DNA of 64,000 bases from Bradyrhizobium genosp. L (GTDB lineage: Bacteria > Pseudomonadota > Alphaproteobacteria > Rhizobiales > Xanthobacteraceae). Shown piece by piece: positions 18,613 through 27,392 of the stretch. The notes beneath the pieces were generated by a model, which made no database searches, was not told the DNA's origin, and saw only the letters and a list, made by a program, of their open reading frames with translations. A program made the translations under genes and the position numbers. Numbering within the stretch: the stretch's first letter is position 1; the number at the start of each line of letters is the position of its first letter. The DNA lies in assembly GCF_015624485.1 (NCBI RefSeq), contig NZ_CP061378.1:2914001-2978000 (forward strand), written 5' to 3'.

Positions 18613-19491
18613 TCAGGCGCCGAAAGTCTGCTCGAAGAAATCCACGAAGGCCCGCGCCTTGGCGGTCGCGGCGCGGCCGGACGGAAGCACGGCCCAGAGG
18701 TCGAGCGCGGGCAGGCTCCATCCCGAGAGCACGGCGCGCACGGCGCCCGACCGGATCTCGGGACTGAACATCCATTCCGATGCGACAGCGAGCCCGGCAT
18801 CGGCGAGTACCGCGGCGCGGACGCCTTCGGCCGCCGTGACCCGCAGCCGGCTCTGCACGGTCACGGCTACTTCGGTGCTGTCGCGCTGGAACGACCACAC
18901 GCTGCCTTCCCTGAGATAGACGATCGCCTGATGCCGGCTCAGCTCGCTCGGCGTCGACGGTGTGCCGGCGCGATCGAAATAGGCCGGCGTGGCCAGCACC
19001 AGGCGCCTGCATCTGGCGACGCGGCGCGCCGTCAACGTCGAATCCTGCATCTTGCCCATCCGTAAGGCCACGTCGATGCCTTCCTGCACCAGGTCGATCT
19101 GGCGATCATCGAGCACGATTTCGAGCTCCAGCTCGGGATTGCGCGCGAGGAATTTTGGCAGCATCGGAATGAGATGGATGCGGGCGAAGGTGACGGCGGC
19201 GCAGATCCGCAGACGCCCTTTCAACCCGGCGCCGGCGCCGCGCGCGGCGAGCTCGGCCTCGGCGGCTTCCTCCAGCGCACGTCGGGCGCGCTCGAGATAG
19301 CCGAGACCGGCTTCGGTCGGCGTGAGACCGCGCGTCGAGCGGGCGAGCAGCTTGACCCCGAGATAGTCCTCGAGCTGCGCGACGGACTTGGAGATCGCGG
19401 GCTGTCCGACCCGAAGCTGTCGGGCCGCTCCGGAGAACGATCCCGTCTCGACGACCCGCACGAACGTCTCCATCGCGGCCAGACGATCCAT
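18613..19491 (-). CDS. LysR-family transcriptional regulator
   Basis: A 292-residue LTTR with an N-terminal winged helix (RLAAMETFVRVVETGSFSGA, then VGQPAISKSVAQLEDYLGVKL) and a PBP2-type effector domain from about residue 90. I choose the ATG at 19491, which has GGAG about seven bases upstream; the frame opens at a GTG at 19503. It lies upstream of the peroxiredoxin-like gene in the same direction and may regulate it. A palindrome just ahead of its start suggests autoregulation. Confidence 0.9.
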   Translation of the reverse strand: MDRLAAMETFVRVVETGSFSGAARQLRVGQPAISKSVAQLEDYLGVKLLARSTRGLTPTEAGLGYLERARRALEEAAEAELAARGAGAGLKGRLRICAAVTFARIHLIPMLPKFLARNPELELEIVLDDRQIDLVQEGIDVALRMGKMQDSTLTARRVARCRRLVLATPAYFDRAGTPSTPSELSRHQAIVYLREGSVWSFQRDSTEVAVTVQSRLRVTAAEGVRAAVLADAGLAVASEWMFSPEIRSGAVRAVLSGWSLPALDLWAVLPSGRAATAKARAFVDFFEQTFGA

Positions 19492-19502
19492 CCTATTCTC
19501 CA

Positions 19503-19529
19503 CAGGAATGAGCGATTTCGCTCATCCTG
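19503..19529. promoter_or_regulatory. palindrome at the LysR gene start
   Basis: ATGAGCGA (19508-19515) and TCGCTCAT (19518-19525) form perfect 8-base arms with a 2-base spacer. Allowing one bulged A, the arms extend to CAGG/CCTG (19503-19529). The element covers the region just upstream of the LysR start, so it is a candidate autoregulatory operator. Seen directly; role inferred. Confidence 0.5.
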
Positions 19530-19646
19530 TCTGCCATGATCGGCGGCGCTTGGCCACCGGCTCGGGACAGGGGAGAAAGGCTGCGCGTGCCGTGATGATG
19601 CCTGACGGCAGATCGCGAGAACCCGCGGGGGTTTTTTGCTGCCGTT

Positions 19647-20858
19647 TCAGTCGGCCGACAGCGGATCGCCCGTCAGCGACCAGCTTTCGCCGTCGAACGT
19701 CGCAATTCGCAAGGTGCGGAACGGCGTGTAGTCGCCGGGCCTGGTGCTGATCGTGACGCCTGGGAGCATCATCGGCAGCCGCTCGCCGTTGAGCGAGGTC
19801 GCCTGCTTGACCAGATTCTCGCGCGTCAGCTGGTCGCCGCATTTGCGCAAGGCGAGCTCGACGGCGTGGACGTTCATATAGGCGACCAGCACCGAATAGT
19901 CGTCCGGGTTGGCCGCGGGCGCGTAGGTCTTCAGGAAGGTCTTGTAGGCCTTGACCTCGTCGTCATTGGCCCAGGCCGGATCGCCGGGCTGCTTGAGGAA
20001 TTGCGTCGTTACCAGCCCCTTCGAGGCCTCGAGGCCCGCCGGCTTCAAAATGGTCTCGACCGAGGCCGTCGAGCCGCCGATCACGTGCAGGGGCTTCCAG
20101 CCGAGCTCGTAGACCTTGCGGATCGATTGTGCGGCGGCCTTCGATGAGGATTGCTCGATCAAGGTATCGACGCCGGCGGCCTTCAACTGGACGATTTGCG
20201 AATCGATCGTGGGATCGGTGAGTTCATAGGACGCCTCGGCGACGATCTGCGAGGCCTTGGGGCCGAGGCCCGCACGCAGGCCCTTCAGATAATCCTTGCC
20301 GTAATCGTCATTCTGGGTGAGCACGCCGATCTTGGCGTCGGGCTTGGCGCCGAGGATGTATTTGGCGACGACCCGGCCTTCGGTCTCGAAATCCGGATAG
20401 AGCGGGATCGTCCACGGGAAGGTCTTCGGATCGTTGAAGCGGCGGCCGCCCGCGGTGATGAAGAGCTGCGGCACCTGCTTGCCGTTGAGATATTTCTGGA
20501 TCGCGACGTTCGGCGCGGTGCCGATGGTGCCGACCTCGGCGAGCACGCCGACATCCTCGATCAGCTTGCGCGACTGCTCGACCGCTTTCGGGGCGCTGTA
20601 GGCGTTGTCGAGCTGCGTGAAGGCGATCTTGCGGCCGTTGATGCCGCCTTGCGCGTTCAGCATCTCGAAATAGCCGACGACGGCGCGGCCCGCGCCGGCG
20701 CCGAATGCGGAAGCCGGACCGCTGAGCGGCGTGGATTGGCCGAGCTTGATCTCGGTATCGCTGGCGCCCGGACCGTAGGCCTTTTGCGCGTAGACGGGCG
20801 TCGCCAGCAGGCCGCACAGTGCGACCACCGCCAGCGCGCGGTTGGTGGTGTGGTTCAA
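19647..20858 (-). CDS. branched-chain-amino-acid-type ABC transporter substrate-binding protein
   Basis: A 403-residue periplasmic binding protein of the LivK (peripla_BP_6) type. The signal peptide NRALAVVALCGLLATPVYAQ ends near residue 23, and the mature part opens with DTEIKLGQSTPLSGPASAFG. The best start is TTG at 20858, preceded by GGAGGAG at seven bases; no ATG fits. No permease or ATPase genes are adjacent, so it must use a transporter elsewhere or act as a scavenging receptor. It lies downstream of the acyl-CoA dehydrogenase on the same strand, suggesting uptake of that pathway's substrate. Confidence 0.88.
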   Translation of the reverse strand: MNHTTNRALAVVALCGLLATPVYAQKAYGPGASDTEIKLGQSTPLSGPASAFGAGAGRAVVGYFEMLNAQGGINGRKIAFTQLDNAYSAPKAVEQSRKLIEDVGVLAEVGTIGTAPNVAIQKYLNGKQVPQLFITAGGRRFNDPKTFPWTIPLYPDFETEGRVVAKYILGAKPDAKIGVLTQNDDYGKDYLKGLRAGLGPKASQIVAEASYELTDPTIDSQIVQLKAAGVDTLIEQSSSKAAAQSIRKVYELGWKPLHVIGGSTASVETILKPAGLEASKGLVTTQFLKQPGDPAWANDDEVKAYKTFLKTYAPAANPDDYSVLVAYMNVHAVELALRKCGDQLTRENLVKQATSLNGERLPMMLPGVTISTRPGDYTPFRTLRIATFDGESWSLTGDPLSAD

Positions 20859-20908
20859 GATCGTCTCCTCCGTGTTCAAAATTCTTTTCTTGTGAAAATC
20901 GATTTGGG

Positions 20909-22048
20909 TTAGCGCAGCAGCTCGCGCGCGATCACGACGCGCTGGATCTGGTTGGTGCCTTCGAAGATCTGGGTCAGCTTGGCGTCGCGCATCATGCGCT
21001 CGACGGGATAGTCCATGGTGTAGCCGTAGCCGCCGAAGATCTGCACGGCATCGGTCGTCACCTTCATCGCCATGTCGCTGCCGACGCATTTGGCCATGCT
21101 GGCGAGCACGTTGAGGCGCTTCCAGTCGCCGACGTCGCCGGCCCGCGCGCATTCATAGACCAGCGCGCGCGCCGCCTCGATCTGCATCGCCATGTCGGCG
21201 AGCATGAACTGCACGCCCTGGAATTCGGAGATCGATTTCTTGAACTGCTTGCGCTCCTTGGCGTAAGCGATGCAGGCATCGAGCGCGCCCTGCGCCAGGC
21301 CGACCGACTGGGCGCCGATGGTCGGGCGGTTGAGATCGAGCGCGCGCATCGAGGTGCGAAAGCCCTTGCCTTCCTCGCCGACCAGGTTCTCCACGGGCAC
21401 CCGTACATTGTCGAAGAAGATCGGCGTGTTGGGCGCGCCGCGAAACCCCATCTTGCGTTCGTGACGGCCGAAGGTGATGCCCGGCATCGTCTTCGGCTCG
21501 ACGATGAAGGCGGAAATGCCGTCGGCGCCGGCACCGTCGCTGGTCCGCGCCATCACCACGATATAGTCGGCGGCGACGCCATAGCTGCACCACTGCTTGC
21601 GGCCGTTCAGCACGTAGCAGTCGCCGTCCTTCTTGGCGCGGGTGTTGAGCGCTGCGACGTCGGAGCCGGCCTGCGGCTCGGAGATCGCGATCGCGGTGAC
21701 GATGCCGCCCTGCGCAATGATCGGGAGATATTTCCTGCGCTGCTCCTCCGAGCCGAAATGCAGCAGCGGCATGATGAACATGGTGTTGAGCGCCGCGATC
21801 GAGGCGCAGGCGGGCGAGACCTTCGAGATCTCCTCGCGCGCGATGCAGGCCATCGTCAGGTTGCCGTTCGGGCCGCCATATTGCTCGGGCACCCAGAGCT
21901 GCATCAGCCCCATCTCGCCGAACAGTTTCACCAGCTCGAGCGGAAAGCGGTCGGTCTCGTCGACTTCGGCGGCGATCGGCGCCACGTGCCTGGCGACCAT
22001 CCTGCGGACGTTGTCGCGGAATGCGACCTGCTCCTCGGTAAAACTCAT
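20909..22048 (-). CDS. acyl-CoA dehydrogenase
   Basis: A 379-residue single-domain acyl-CoA dehydrogenase using FAD. Visible blocks: [18 protein letters not shown] (FAD/substrate loop), [32 protein letters not shown], and the C-terminal [21 protein letters not shown] with [18 protein letters not shown]. In the butyryl/short-branched group the base glutamate lies in the IFEGTNQI region, and it is present here. The ATG at 22048 is the natural start. The gene is divergent from the GntR regulator across an operator-like palindrome, and the binding protein follows it. Confidence 0.92.
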   Translation of the reverse strand: MSFTEEQVAFRDNVRRMVARHVAPIAAEVDETDRFPLELVKLFGEMGLMQLWVPEQYGGPNGNLTMACIAREEISKVSPACASIAALNTMFIMPLLHFGSEEQRRKYLPIIAQGGIVTAIAISEPQAGSDVAALNTRAKKDGDCYVLNGRKQWCSYGVAADYIVVMARTSDGAGADGISAFIVEPKTMPGITFGRHERKMGFRGAPNTPIFFDNVRVPVENLVGEEGKGFRTSMRALDLNRPTIGAQSVGLAQGALDACIAYAKERKQFKKSISEFQGVQFMLADMAMQIEAARALVYECARAGDVGDWKRLNVLASMAKCVGSDMAMKVTTDAVQIFGGYGYTMDYPVERMMRDAKLTQIFEGTNQIQRVVIARELLR

Positions 22049-22093
22049 GCGGGCTCCCCGTCGTTTTCTTTGCCGGACGCCAAAATAGGGCTT

Positions 22094-22114
22094 CCATTGA
22101 ATGGGTGATCCATT
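22094..22114. promoter_or_regulatory. overlapping inverted repeats, candidate FadR-like operator
   Basis: CCATT-GA-ATGG (22094-22104) and AATGG-GTGAT-CCATT (22100-22114) overlap in the 80-base gap between the divergent acyl-CoA dehydrogenase and GntR genes. The arms are perfect. Position and spacing suit a GntR/FadR-type operator controlling both directions; the binding protein is inferred. Confidence 0.5.
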
Positions 22115-22128
22115 TAATAATCCACCGC

Positions 22129-22992
22129 ATGAGCACCAAGTCAAGCCCCCGCGCGCCGCTGCGCGCCCGCGCCGCATCTCCCACCCGGCGCGAGCGCGCC
22201 GCCGATCTCCGTGCGGCGGCGGCGACCTCGCCGGCGTTCAAGCCGATCCACACGCGGCGGACGTTCGAGGAGATCTGCGAGCGCATCCGCGAGCAGCTGG
22301 CGCTCGGCGTGCTGAAGCCGGGCGACAAACTGCCGCCGGAACGCGAGCTGGCGCAACAGCTCGGCGTCAGCCGCAACGTGCTGCGGGAGGCGCTGCGCAG
22401 CCTGGAGATGGCCGGCGTGCTGCGGCTGCAGAAGGGCGTCAAGGGCGGCGCCTTCATCCAGCAGGGCGACACCCGCCGGATGAACGAGGTGATGCGGGAC
22501 ATGCTGAGCCTCGGGACGATCTCGGTGCGGGAATTGTCCGAGGCGCGCGTCCACGTGCTCGACCTCGTGGTGCGGCTCGCCTGCGCCAATGCGCGGCGCG
22601 CCGATCTCGACGCGCTGGAGGCGAATATCGTGCGGACGGAGCTTGCCACCAAGGAAGGTCGCCTGCTCGATCGGGTGGAATGTTCGCGCGAGTTCTACAA
22701 GCTGCTGGCGGCGTCGACCGCCAACAAGGTGATCGCGATGATCGTGGACTCTGTCACCGAGATCCACATGCGCTTTGTCTATGCCAAGGTCGCCTCGAGC
22801 GGGGTTGCGATGGCGCGGCTGACGGAAAAGCGTCGCCAGTTCCTCGCCGCGCTCAGCGACCGGGACGTGAATTTGGCGAGCAAGCTGTTGCGCGCCCATT
22901 TGGAATCCGTGCAGCGGATGCTGGAGCAGGACCCAGGCGCGATGTCGCTGCACGTCGCGCTGGCGGACGTTCAGCCGGGAATGCGCCGCTGA
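22129..22992 (+). CDS. GntR-family (FadR subfamily) transcriptional regulator
   Basis: A 287-residue regulator. The winged helix runs through residues about 40-105 ([40 protein letters not shown]), and the all-helical FCD effector domain follows to the C-terminus. A GTG at 22105 would add eight residues but falls inside the operator-like repeat, so I prefer the ATG at 22129. It is divergent from the acyl-CoA dehydrogenase and upstream of the enoyl-CoA hydratase, so it probably represses this catabolic unit until a CoA ester or acid effector binds. Confidence 0.9.
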   Translation: MSTKSSPRAPLRARAASPTRRERAADLRAAAATSPAFKPIHTRRTFEEICERIREQLALGVLKPGDKLPPERELAQQLGVSRNVLREALRSLEMAGVLRLQKGVKGGAFIQQGDTRRMNEVMRDMLSLGTISVRELSEARVHVLDLVVRLACANARRADLDALEANIVRTELATKEGRLLDRVECSREFYKLLAASTANKVIAMIVDSVTEIHMRFVYAKVASSGVAMARLTEKRRQFLAALSDRDVNLASKLLRAHLESVQRMLEQDPGAMSLHVALADVQPGMRR

Positions 22993-23047
22993 CAGAAATC
23001 CCGGCGCGCCGATCAACATGCAAACAGCAACAACAAGGGAGGCAAAC

Positions 23048-23857
23048 ATGTCCAACTACGCAAAGTACGAATGTCTGAAGGTCGAGGTCGCGGACAAGGT
23101 CGCGACCGTGACCTTGAACCGTCCGCAGGCGCGCAACGCCATCAATCAGAAGCTGATCCGCGAATTGCGCACGATCTGGGATGACCTTGCCGACGATCAC
23201 GCCGTCAATGTCGTGGTGCTGACAGGTGCGGGCGAGTTCTTCAGCGTCGGCGGCGACGTCAAGGCGATGTCGGAACGACCCGGCGGCGACGTGCTGGAGG
23301 AGGGTGAGGTCCACGATCCCATGATCAGCCGGCGCGGCGTCACCCGCCAACTCGAGCTCGACAAGCCGATCATCGCGGCGATCAACGGCGATGCGATCGG
23401 GCTGGCGGCGACCCACGCGCTGCTCTGCGACATCACCGTGATGGCCGAGGACGCGCGGATCGGCGATACCCACGTCTCGCGGGTCGGCCTCGTCGCGGGC
23501 GACGGCGGCACGGTGATCTGGCCGCTGCTGATCGGCATCAACAAGGCCAAGGAGTATCTGATCCGCGGCACGCTGCTGAAGGGCCACGAGGCCGAACGGA
23601 TCGGACTGGTCAATCACATCGCGCCGCGCGCCGACGTGCTGGCGAAGGCCCGCGAGATCGCGGTCGAGCTCGCCAACGGCCCGACCTGGGCGATCCGCTG
23701 GACCAAGCTGTCGATCAACCAGATCGTCAAGGAGCGCGTCAACATGCTGCTGGAGGCCTCGATGGCGCTGGAGCAGGTCACCTTCGAGACCGCTGACCAC
23801 AAGGAAGCGACGATGTCGTTCAAGGAGAAGCGCAAGCCGAAATTCGGCCAGAGCTAG
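23048..23857 (+). CDS. enoyl-CoA hydratase/isomerase family protein
   Basis: A 269-residue crotonase-fold enzyme. The oxyanion-hole segments are GEFFSVGGDVKAMSERPG near residue 60 and AINGDAIGLAATHALLCD near residue 115, and the catalytic-region loop ARIGDTHVSRVGLVAGDGG follows. In that last loop the usual GlyGly and acid pattern is replaced by VAGDGG, so dehydration, isomerisation or hydrolysis cannot be told apart. The ATG at 23048 follows GGGAGG; the frame opens further upstream at 23018. Eight bases separate it from the tandem acyl-CoA dehydrogenase. Confidence 0.88.
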   Translation: MSNYAKYECLKVEVADKVATVTLNRPQARNAINQKLIRELRTIWDDLADDHAVNVVVLTGAGEFFSVGGDVKAMSERPGGDVLEEGEVHDPMISRRGVTRQLELDKPIIAAINGDAIGLAATHALLCDITVMAEDARIGDTHVSRVGLVAGDGGTVIWPLLIGINKAKEYLIRGTLLKGHEAERIGLVNHIAPRADVLAKAREIAVELANGPTWAIRWTKLSINQIVKERVNMLLEASMALEQVTFETADHKEATMSFKEKRKPKFGQS

Positions 23858-23865
23858 CGCCGGCG

Positions 23866-26091
23866 ATGTCGGCGCCCGAAGTCGCAGGAGACGACGTAGC
23901 GGCGATGCTCGGGGAATCCGTGCGCGGATTCCTCGCAGAGCATTGGCGCGCAGACGCCATGAAGGACGCGGCGTCCGCTGATGCGGTCACCGCGATCTGG
24001 CAGAAGCTGGTTGGGCAGGGGATTGCGGCGCTCGGCGCCAATCCGGAGGAGGGCGGCCTTCGCGAAATCCTGGTGGTGATGGCCGAGCTCGGCCGCGCCG
24101 CCTGTCCCGCGCCGATGGGTGCCACAGCGCTCGCCAATCTTGTGCTTGCGGCCGCCACCGATGACATCGCGCTGGAGTTGCGGAAGCGGCTTCATGCCGG
24201 CGCGGCCTGCGTTGCGGTTTCGTTTGGTGGCCTCGACCCGGATCCCGGCGCGGGCACGGTCCAGCTCAGCGGCGGCGCAGCGTCGGGACTGCTTCGCTTC
24301 GTCGAGGCGGCGGGAAGTGCCACGCATCTGCTGGTGCCGGTCGATGCGTCGCGACTGGCGCTGGTCGATCTCAACGCGGCCGGCGTAAGCCGCGTGCCGA
24401 CCCGAGCGATGGGCGCGTGGGGAAGTTGGGAGGTCAAGCTCGACTCGGTCCCGGTCAGGCTGATCGATTTCGAAACCCCCAGCGTGGACGATCTCCGGCT
24501 GGTGGCAAGGACAGCGCTGCTGGCCCGCGCACACGGTGCTGCCCGGCGCGCGTTCGAGCTGGTCGTGGACTACGCCAGGGAACGCCAGCAGTTCGGGCAG
24601 CCGATCGGAAAGTTTCAGGCGATCCAGCACAAGCTCGCCAACTGCCTGATCGATCTCGAAGGCGTGCGGCTCGTGCTGCATCACACCGCGCGGCTGTACG
24701 AGGCGCGGGATCCCCACTGGCGCTATTTTGCCGATTGCGCGTCGGCTTTCGCGAGCGCGGCGTTGCGGCGCGTTTCGCTGGAGACGCAGCACGCCTTCGG
24801 TGCCATCGGCTATGCCGAGGAGCATGAAGCGCCGCATCATTTCAAGCGCGTCCATCTCGATACCATTGCGCTCGGCGGCGCCGCGCACGCCAGGCGCGCG
24901 CTTGCATCGCATTTGTTCGACGATGGCGGCGCCGGGCTGCCGGAGTACGATCTCGGTCCAGCCGGCAATGCGCTGCGGGAACAAGTCAGGGAATGGCTCG
25001 CCCAGCATTGGTCCGGCGACGCAAAGTCCGCCTTTGACGGCCGGCCGTTCGCCAAGCGCGAGTTCGACGCCGCGTTCGCGCGGGAGATCGGCCAGACCGG
25101 CTGGATTGGCCTCGGCTGGCCGGAAAAATTCGGTGGCCAGGCGCGTTCGCCGCTGGAGCAGATCGCCTTCATGGAGACGATGGAGCGCGGCGAGGCGCCG
25201 CGGATCGGCGCGTCGATCCAGGCCAACGCGCTGATGATGTTCGGCACTGCCGAGCAACAGGCAAAATATCTGCCGGAGATCCTGCGTGGCGAGGCCATGC
25301 ACGGCATGGGCTACAGCGAACCGCAGGCGGGATCCGACCTTGCCGCGCTACGCACCAGCGCGGAGCGGGACGGCGATCACTGGGTGATCACCGGCCAGAA
25401 GATCTGGACCACGACGTGGTGGGGCAAGTACATGTTCCTCGCCGCGCGGACCGACAAGCAGGCGAAGCCGCCGCATGCCGGCATCAGCATGTTCATCGTG
25501 CCGATGAATACGCCGGGGATCACGATCCGCCCCGCGACCACGATGTATGACGGCTCGTTCGCCAACATCTTCTACGACGACGTGCGGATCCCGCTGGAGA
25601 ACCTGGTCGGCGAGGTGAATGGCGGCTGGAAGGTCTTGACCGGCGCGCTCGCCTTCGAGCGCGGCCTGGTCGGCGGCGGCATCGTGCTCAAGGTCGCGCA
25701 TGCCTTCGAGCAGTTGCGTCGGCACGTGCTGAACAGCGGCGCCGGGAGCGATCCGATCATTCGCGACCGGATGGCGACGCTTGCGAGCGAGATCGAGGTC
25801 GGCCGCCAGCTCATGATGTATTGCGCCGAGCTAGCGTCCGACGGCGTCACGCCGCCCGAGTATGGCGCGATCAGCAAGGTGTTTTCCGGTGAGCTGATGG
25901 AGCGCTTCGGTGAGGCGGCGCTCGATCTGCTCGGCTCCCGCGCCGCGCTGTCCGAGCAGATGCCTGATGCGATCGACAACGGCCGGTTCGAGCAGAATTT
26001 GCGGCACTCGTTGATGTGGGTGATCAGCATCGGCACCAACGAGATCCAGCGCAGCTTGATCGCGCAGCGCGCGCTCGGCCTGCCGAGATAG
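23866..26091 (+). CDS. tandem (two-domain) acyl-CoA dehydrogenase
   Basis: A 741-residue fusion of two acyl-CoA dehydrogenase units. The N-terminal unit (about 1-350) keeps the helical C-terminal part (ALLARAHGAARRAFELVVDY, RQQFGQPIGKFQAIQHKLA) but has a degenerate middle. The C-terminal unit (about 365-741) has the full signature ([52 protein letters not shown]). Single-chain two-domain enzymes parallel the alpha2beta2 FadE pairs of steroid catabolism, where one subunit is catalytically reduced. It sits between the hydratase and a CoA-transferase. Confidence 0.9.
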   Translation: MSAPEVAGDDVAAMLGESVRGFLAEHWRADAMKDAASADAVTAIWQKLVGQGIAALGANPEEGGLREILVVMAELGRAACPAPMGATALANLVLAAATDDIALELRKRLHAGAACVAVSFGGLDPDPGAGTVQLSGGAASGLLRFVEAAGSATHLLVPVDASRLALVDLNAAGVSRVPTRAMGAWGSWEVKLDSVPVRLIDFETPSVDDLRLVARTALLARAHGAARRAFELVVDYARERQQFGQPIGKFQAIQHKLANCLIDLEGVRLVLHHTARLYEARDPHWRYFADCASAFASAALRRVSLETQHAFGAIGYAEEHEAPHHFKRVHLDTIALGGAAHARRALASHLFDDGGAGLPEYDLGPAGNALREQVREWLAQHWSGDAKSAFDGRPFAKREFDAAFAREIGQTGWIGLGWPEKFGGQARSPLEQIAFMETMERGEAPRIGASIQANALMMFGTAEQQAKYLPEILRGEAMHGMGYSEPQAGSDLAALRTSAERDGDHWVITGQKIWTTTWWGKYMFLAARTDKQAKPPHAGISMFIVPMNTPGITIRPATTMYDGSFANIFYDDVRIPLENLVGEVNGGWKVLTGALAFERGLVGGGIVLKVAHAFEQLRRHVLNSGAGSDPIIRDRMATLASEIEVGRQLMMYCAELASDGVTPPEYGAISKVFSGELMERFGEAALDLLGSRAALSEQMPDAIDNGRFEQNLRHSLMWVISIGTNEIQRSLIAQRALGLPR

Positions 26092-26101
26092 GAGGAAACG
26101 G

Positions 26102-27301
26102 ATGGACAAGAAAGCCACGGCGCCGCTCGAAGGCCTGCGCGTGCTCGATTTTTCGATCATGCTGGCGGGACCGTATTGCGCGCGGCTGCTTGCCGATGTC
26201 GGCGCCGACGTCATCAAGATCGAGCCGCCTGAGGGCGACGACATGCGGCTGCGGACCCCGCTGCGCGATGGCCACAGCACCTATTTCGGCCAGCTCAACG
26301 CCGGCAAGCGCAGCCTGGCGCTCGACCTCAAGAACGCCGACGCCATCAAGCTCGTGCATCAGCTGGTCGCGGAGACCGACATCCTGGTCGAGAATTTCCG
26401 CCCCGGCGTGATGGATCGCCTCGGGCTCGGCTATGAGGCGCTGCGCGTGATCAATCCGCGGCTGATCTATTGCTCGATCTCGGGCTACGGGCAGTCCGGC
26501 CCTGCTGCCGAGCGCGCGGCCTATGCCATGATCGTGCACGCCGAGAGCGGCCTCGATCAGTCGCTGGCGCGCTATGCCGGCGACCGGGAGCGGCCGGCGT
26601 CCGGCGCGATCTTCGTTGCCGACGTGCTTGGCGGTATCTTCGGCTATTCCGCGATCCAGACGGCCTTGGTTCAACGCACGCGCACCGGAGAGGGCCAACG
26701 GATCGACGTCGCGCTGATGGATTGCATGCTGAACCTGCTGGTCTACGAACTGCAGGAGGCGCAATTCCCGATCCGCGCGCCGCGGCCGACCTATGGCCCG
26801 GTCCGCACCCGCGACGGTGATATCCTGATCGCTCCGGTCACGCCGCGCAATTTTTCCGCGCTGTGCGAGGTGACGGGGCAGGCCGAACTGACCAGCGATC
26901 CCCGCTTTGCGACGATCCCGGCGCGCGGCGCCAACTGGACCGCCATGATGCAGGTGATCGAGAAATGGACTGAGCGGCACACGGTGCGCGAATGCATCGA
27001 TGCACTCGATCGTGCCGGCGTTCCCTGCGCGGAATACCGGACACCAGGCGCGGCGCTGAGCGATCCGCATCTGGTGCAGCGCGGTGCCTTCGCGAAAGTG
27101 ACGGATGGCGCCGGCGAGTTCGTCGGCGTCAATGCACCGTGGAAGATGTCGGCGGCGGATACGACAATCGGCAATGAAGTCCCGGCCATCGGCGCGCAGC
27201 GGGACGAGGTGTTGACGCGTGTGCTCGGCCTGTCCGGCGAGGCGATCGCGCGACTTGCCGAAACGGGAGCATTTGGAAGCCGCGGAGAGACGCGCCTGTA
27301 G
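26102..27301 (+). CDS. class III CoA-transferase (CaiB/BaiF family)
   Basis: A 399-residue family III CoA-transferase. Typical landmarks are GLRVLDFSIMLAGPYCARLL, GADVIKIEPPEGDDMR, FGQLNAGKRSLALDLK and LVENFRPGVMDRLGLG. The family's catalytic aspartate should lie in the AIFVADVLGGIFGYSAIQTAL region (Asp near residue 178). AGGAGG lies ahead of the ATG at 26102, ten bases after the dehydrogenase. It probably activates the acid substrate of this island by transferring CoA from a product or succinyl-CoA. Confidence 0.9.
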   Translation: MDKKATAPLEGLRVLDFSIMLAGPYCARLLADVGADVIKIEPPEGDDMRLRTPLRDGHSTYFGQLNAGKRSLALDLKNADAIKLVHQLVAETDILVENFRPGVMDRLGLGYEALRVINPRLIYCSISGYGQSGPAAERAAYAMIVHAESGLDQSLARYAGDRERPASGAIFVADVLGGIFGYSAIQTALVQRTRTGEGQRIDVALMDCMLNLLVYELQEAQFPIRAPRPTYGPVRTRDGDILIAPVTPRNFSALCEVTGQAELTSDPRFATIPARGANWTAMMQVIEKWTERHTVRECIDALDRAGVPCAEYRTPGAALSDPHLVQRGAFAKVTDGAGEFVGVNAPWKMSAADTTIGNEVPAIGAQRDEVLTRVLGLSGEAIARLAETGAFGSRGETRL

Positions 27302-27307
27302 CCGACA

Positions 27308-27324
27308 CGGCAACTGGGTTGCCG
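27308..27324. promoter_or_regulatory. short perfect hairpin between CoA-transferase and P450
   Basis: CGGCAAC (27308-27314) and GTTGCCG (27318-27324) are perfect 7-base arms around TGG. No T-run follows, so it is not a classical intrinsic terminator. It could be a protein-binding palindrome or an mRNA-processing hairpin between the two genes. Confidence 0.35.
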
Positions 27325-27392
27325 CCGGCCGGTGCCGATCATGCGAGAGGTTGGAAGAACTGCATAAAACATAAATCATCGGGGAGGCCGGA

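Noticed and set aside
19620..19637. AACCC/GGGTT hairpin followed by a T-run, like a plus-strand terminator
   Set aside because: The stem is only five bases, no plus-strand gene ends here, and on the minus strand, where the binding-protein gene does end, no T-run follows.
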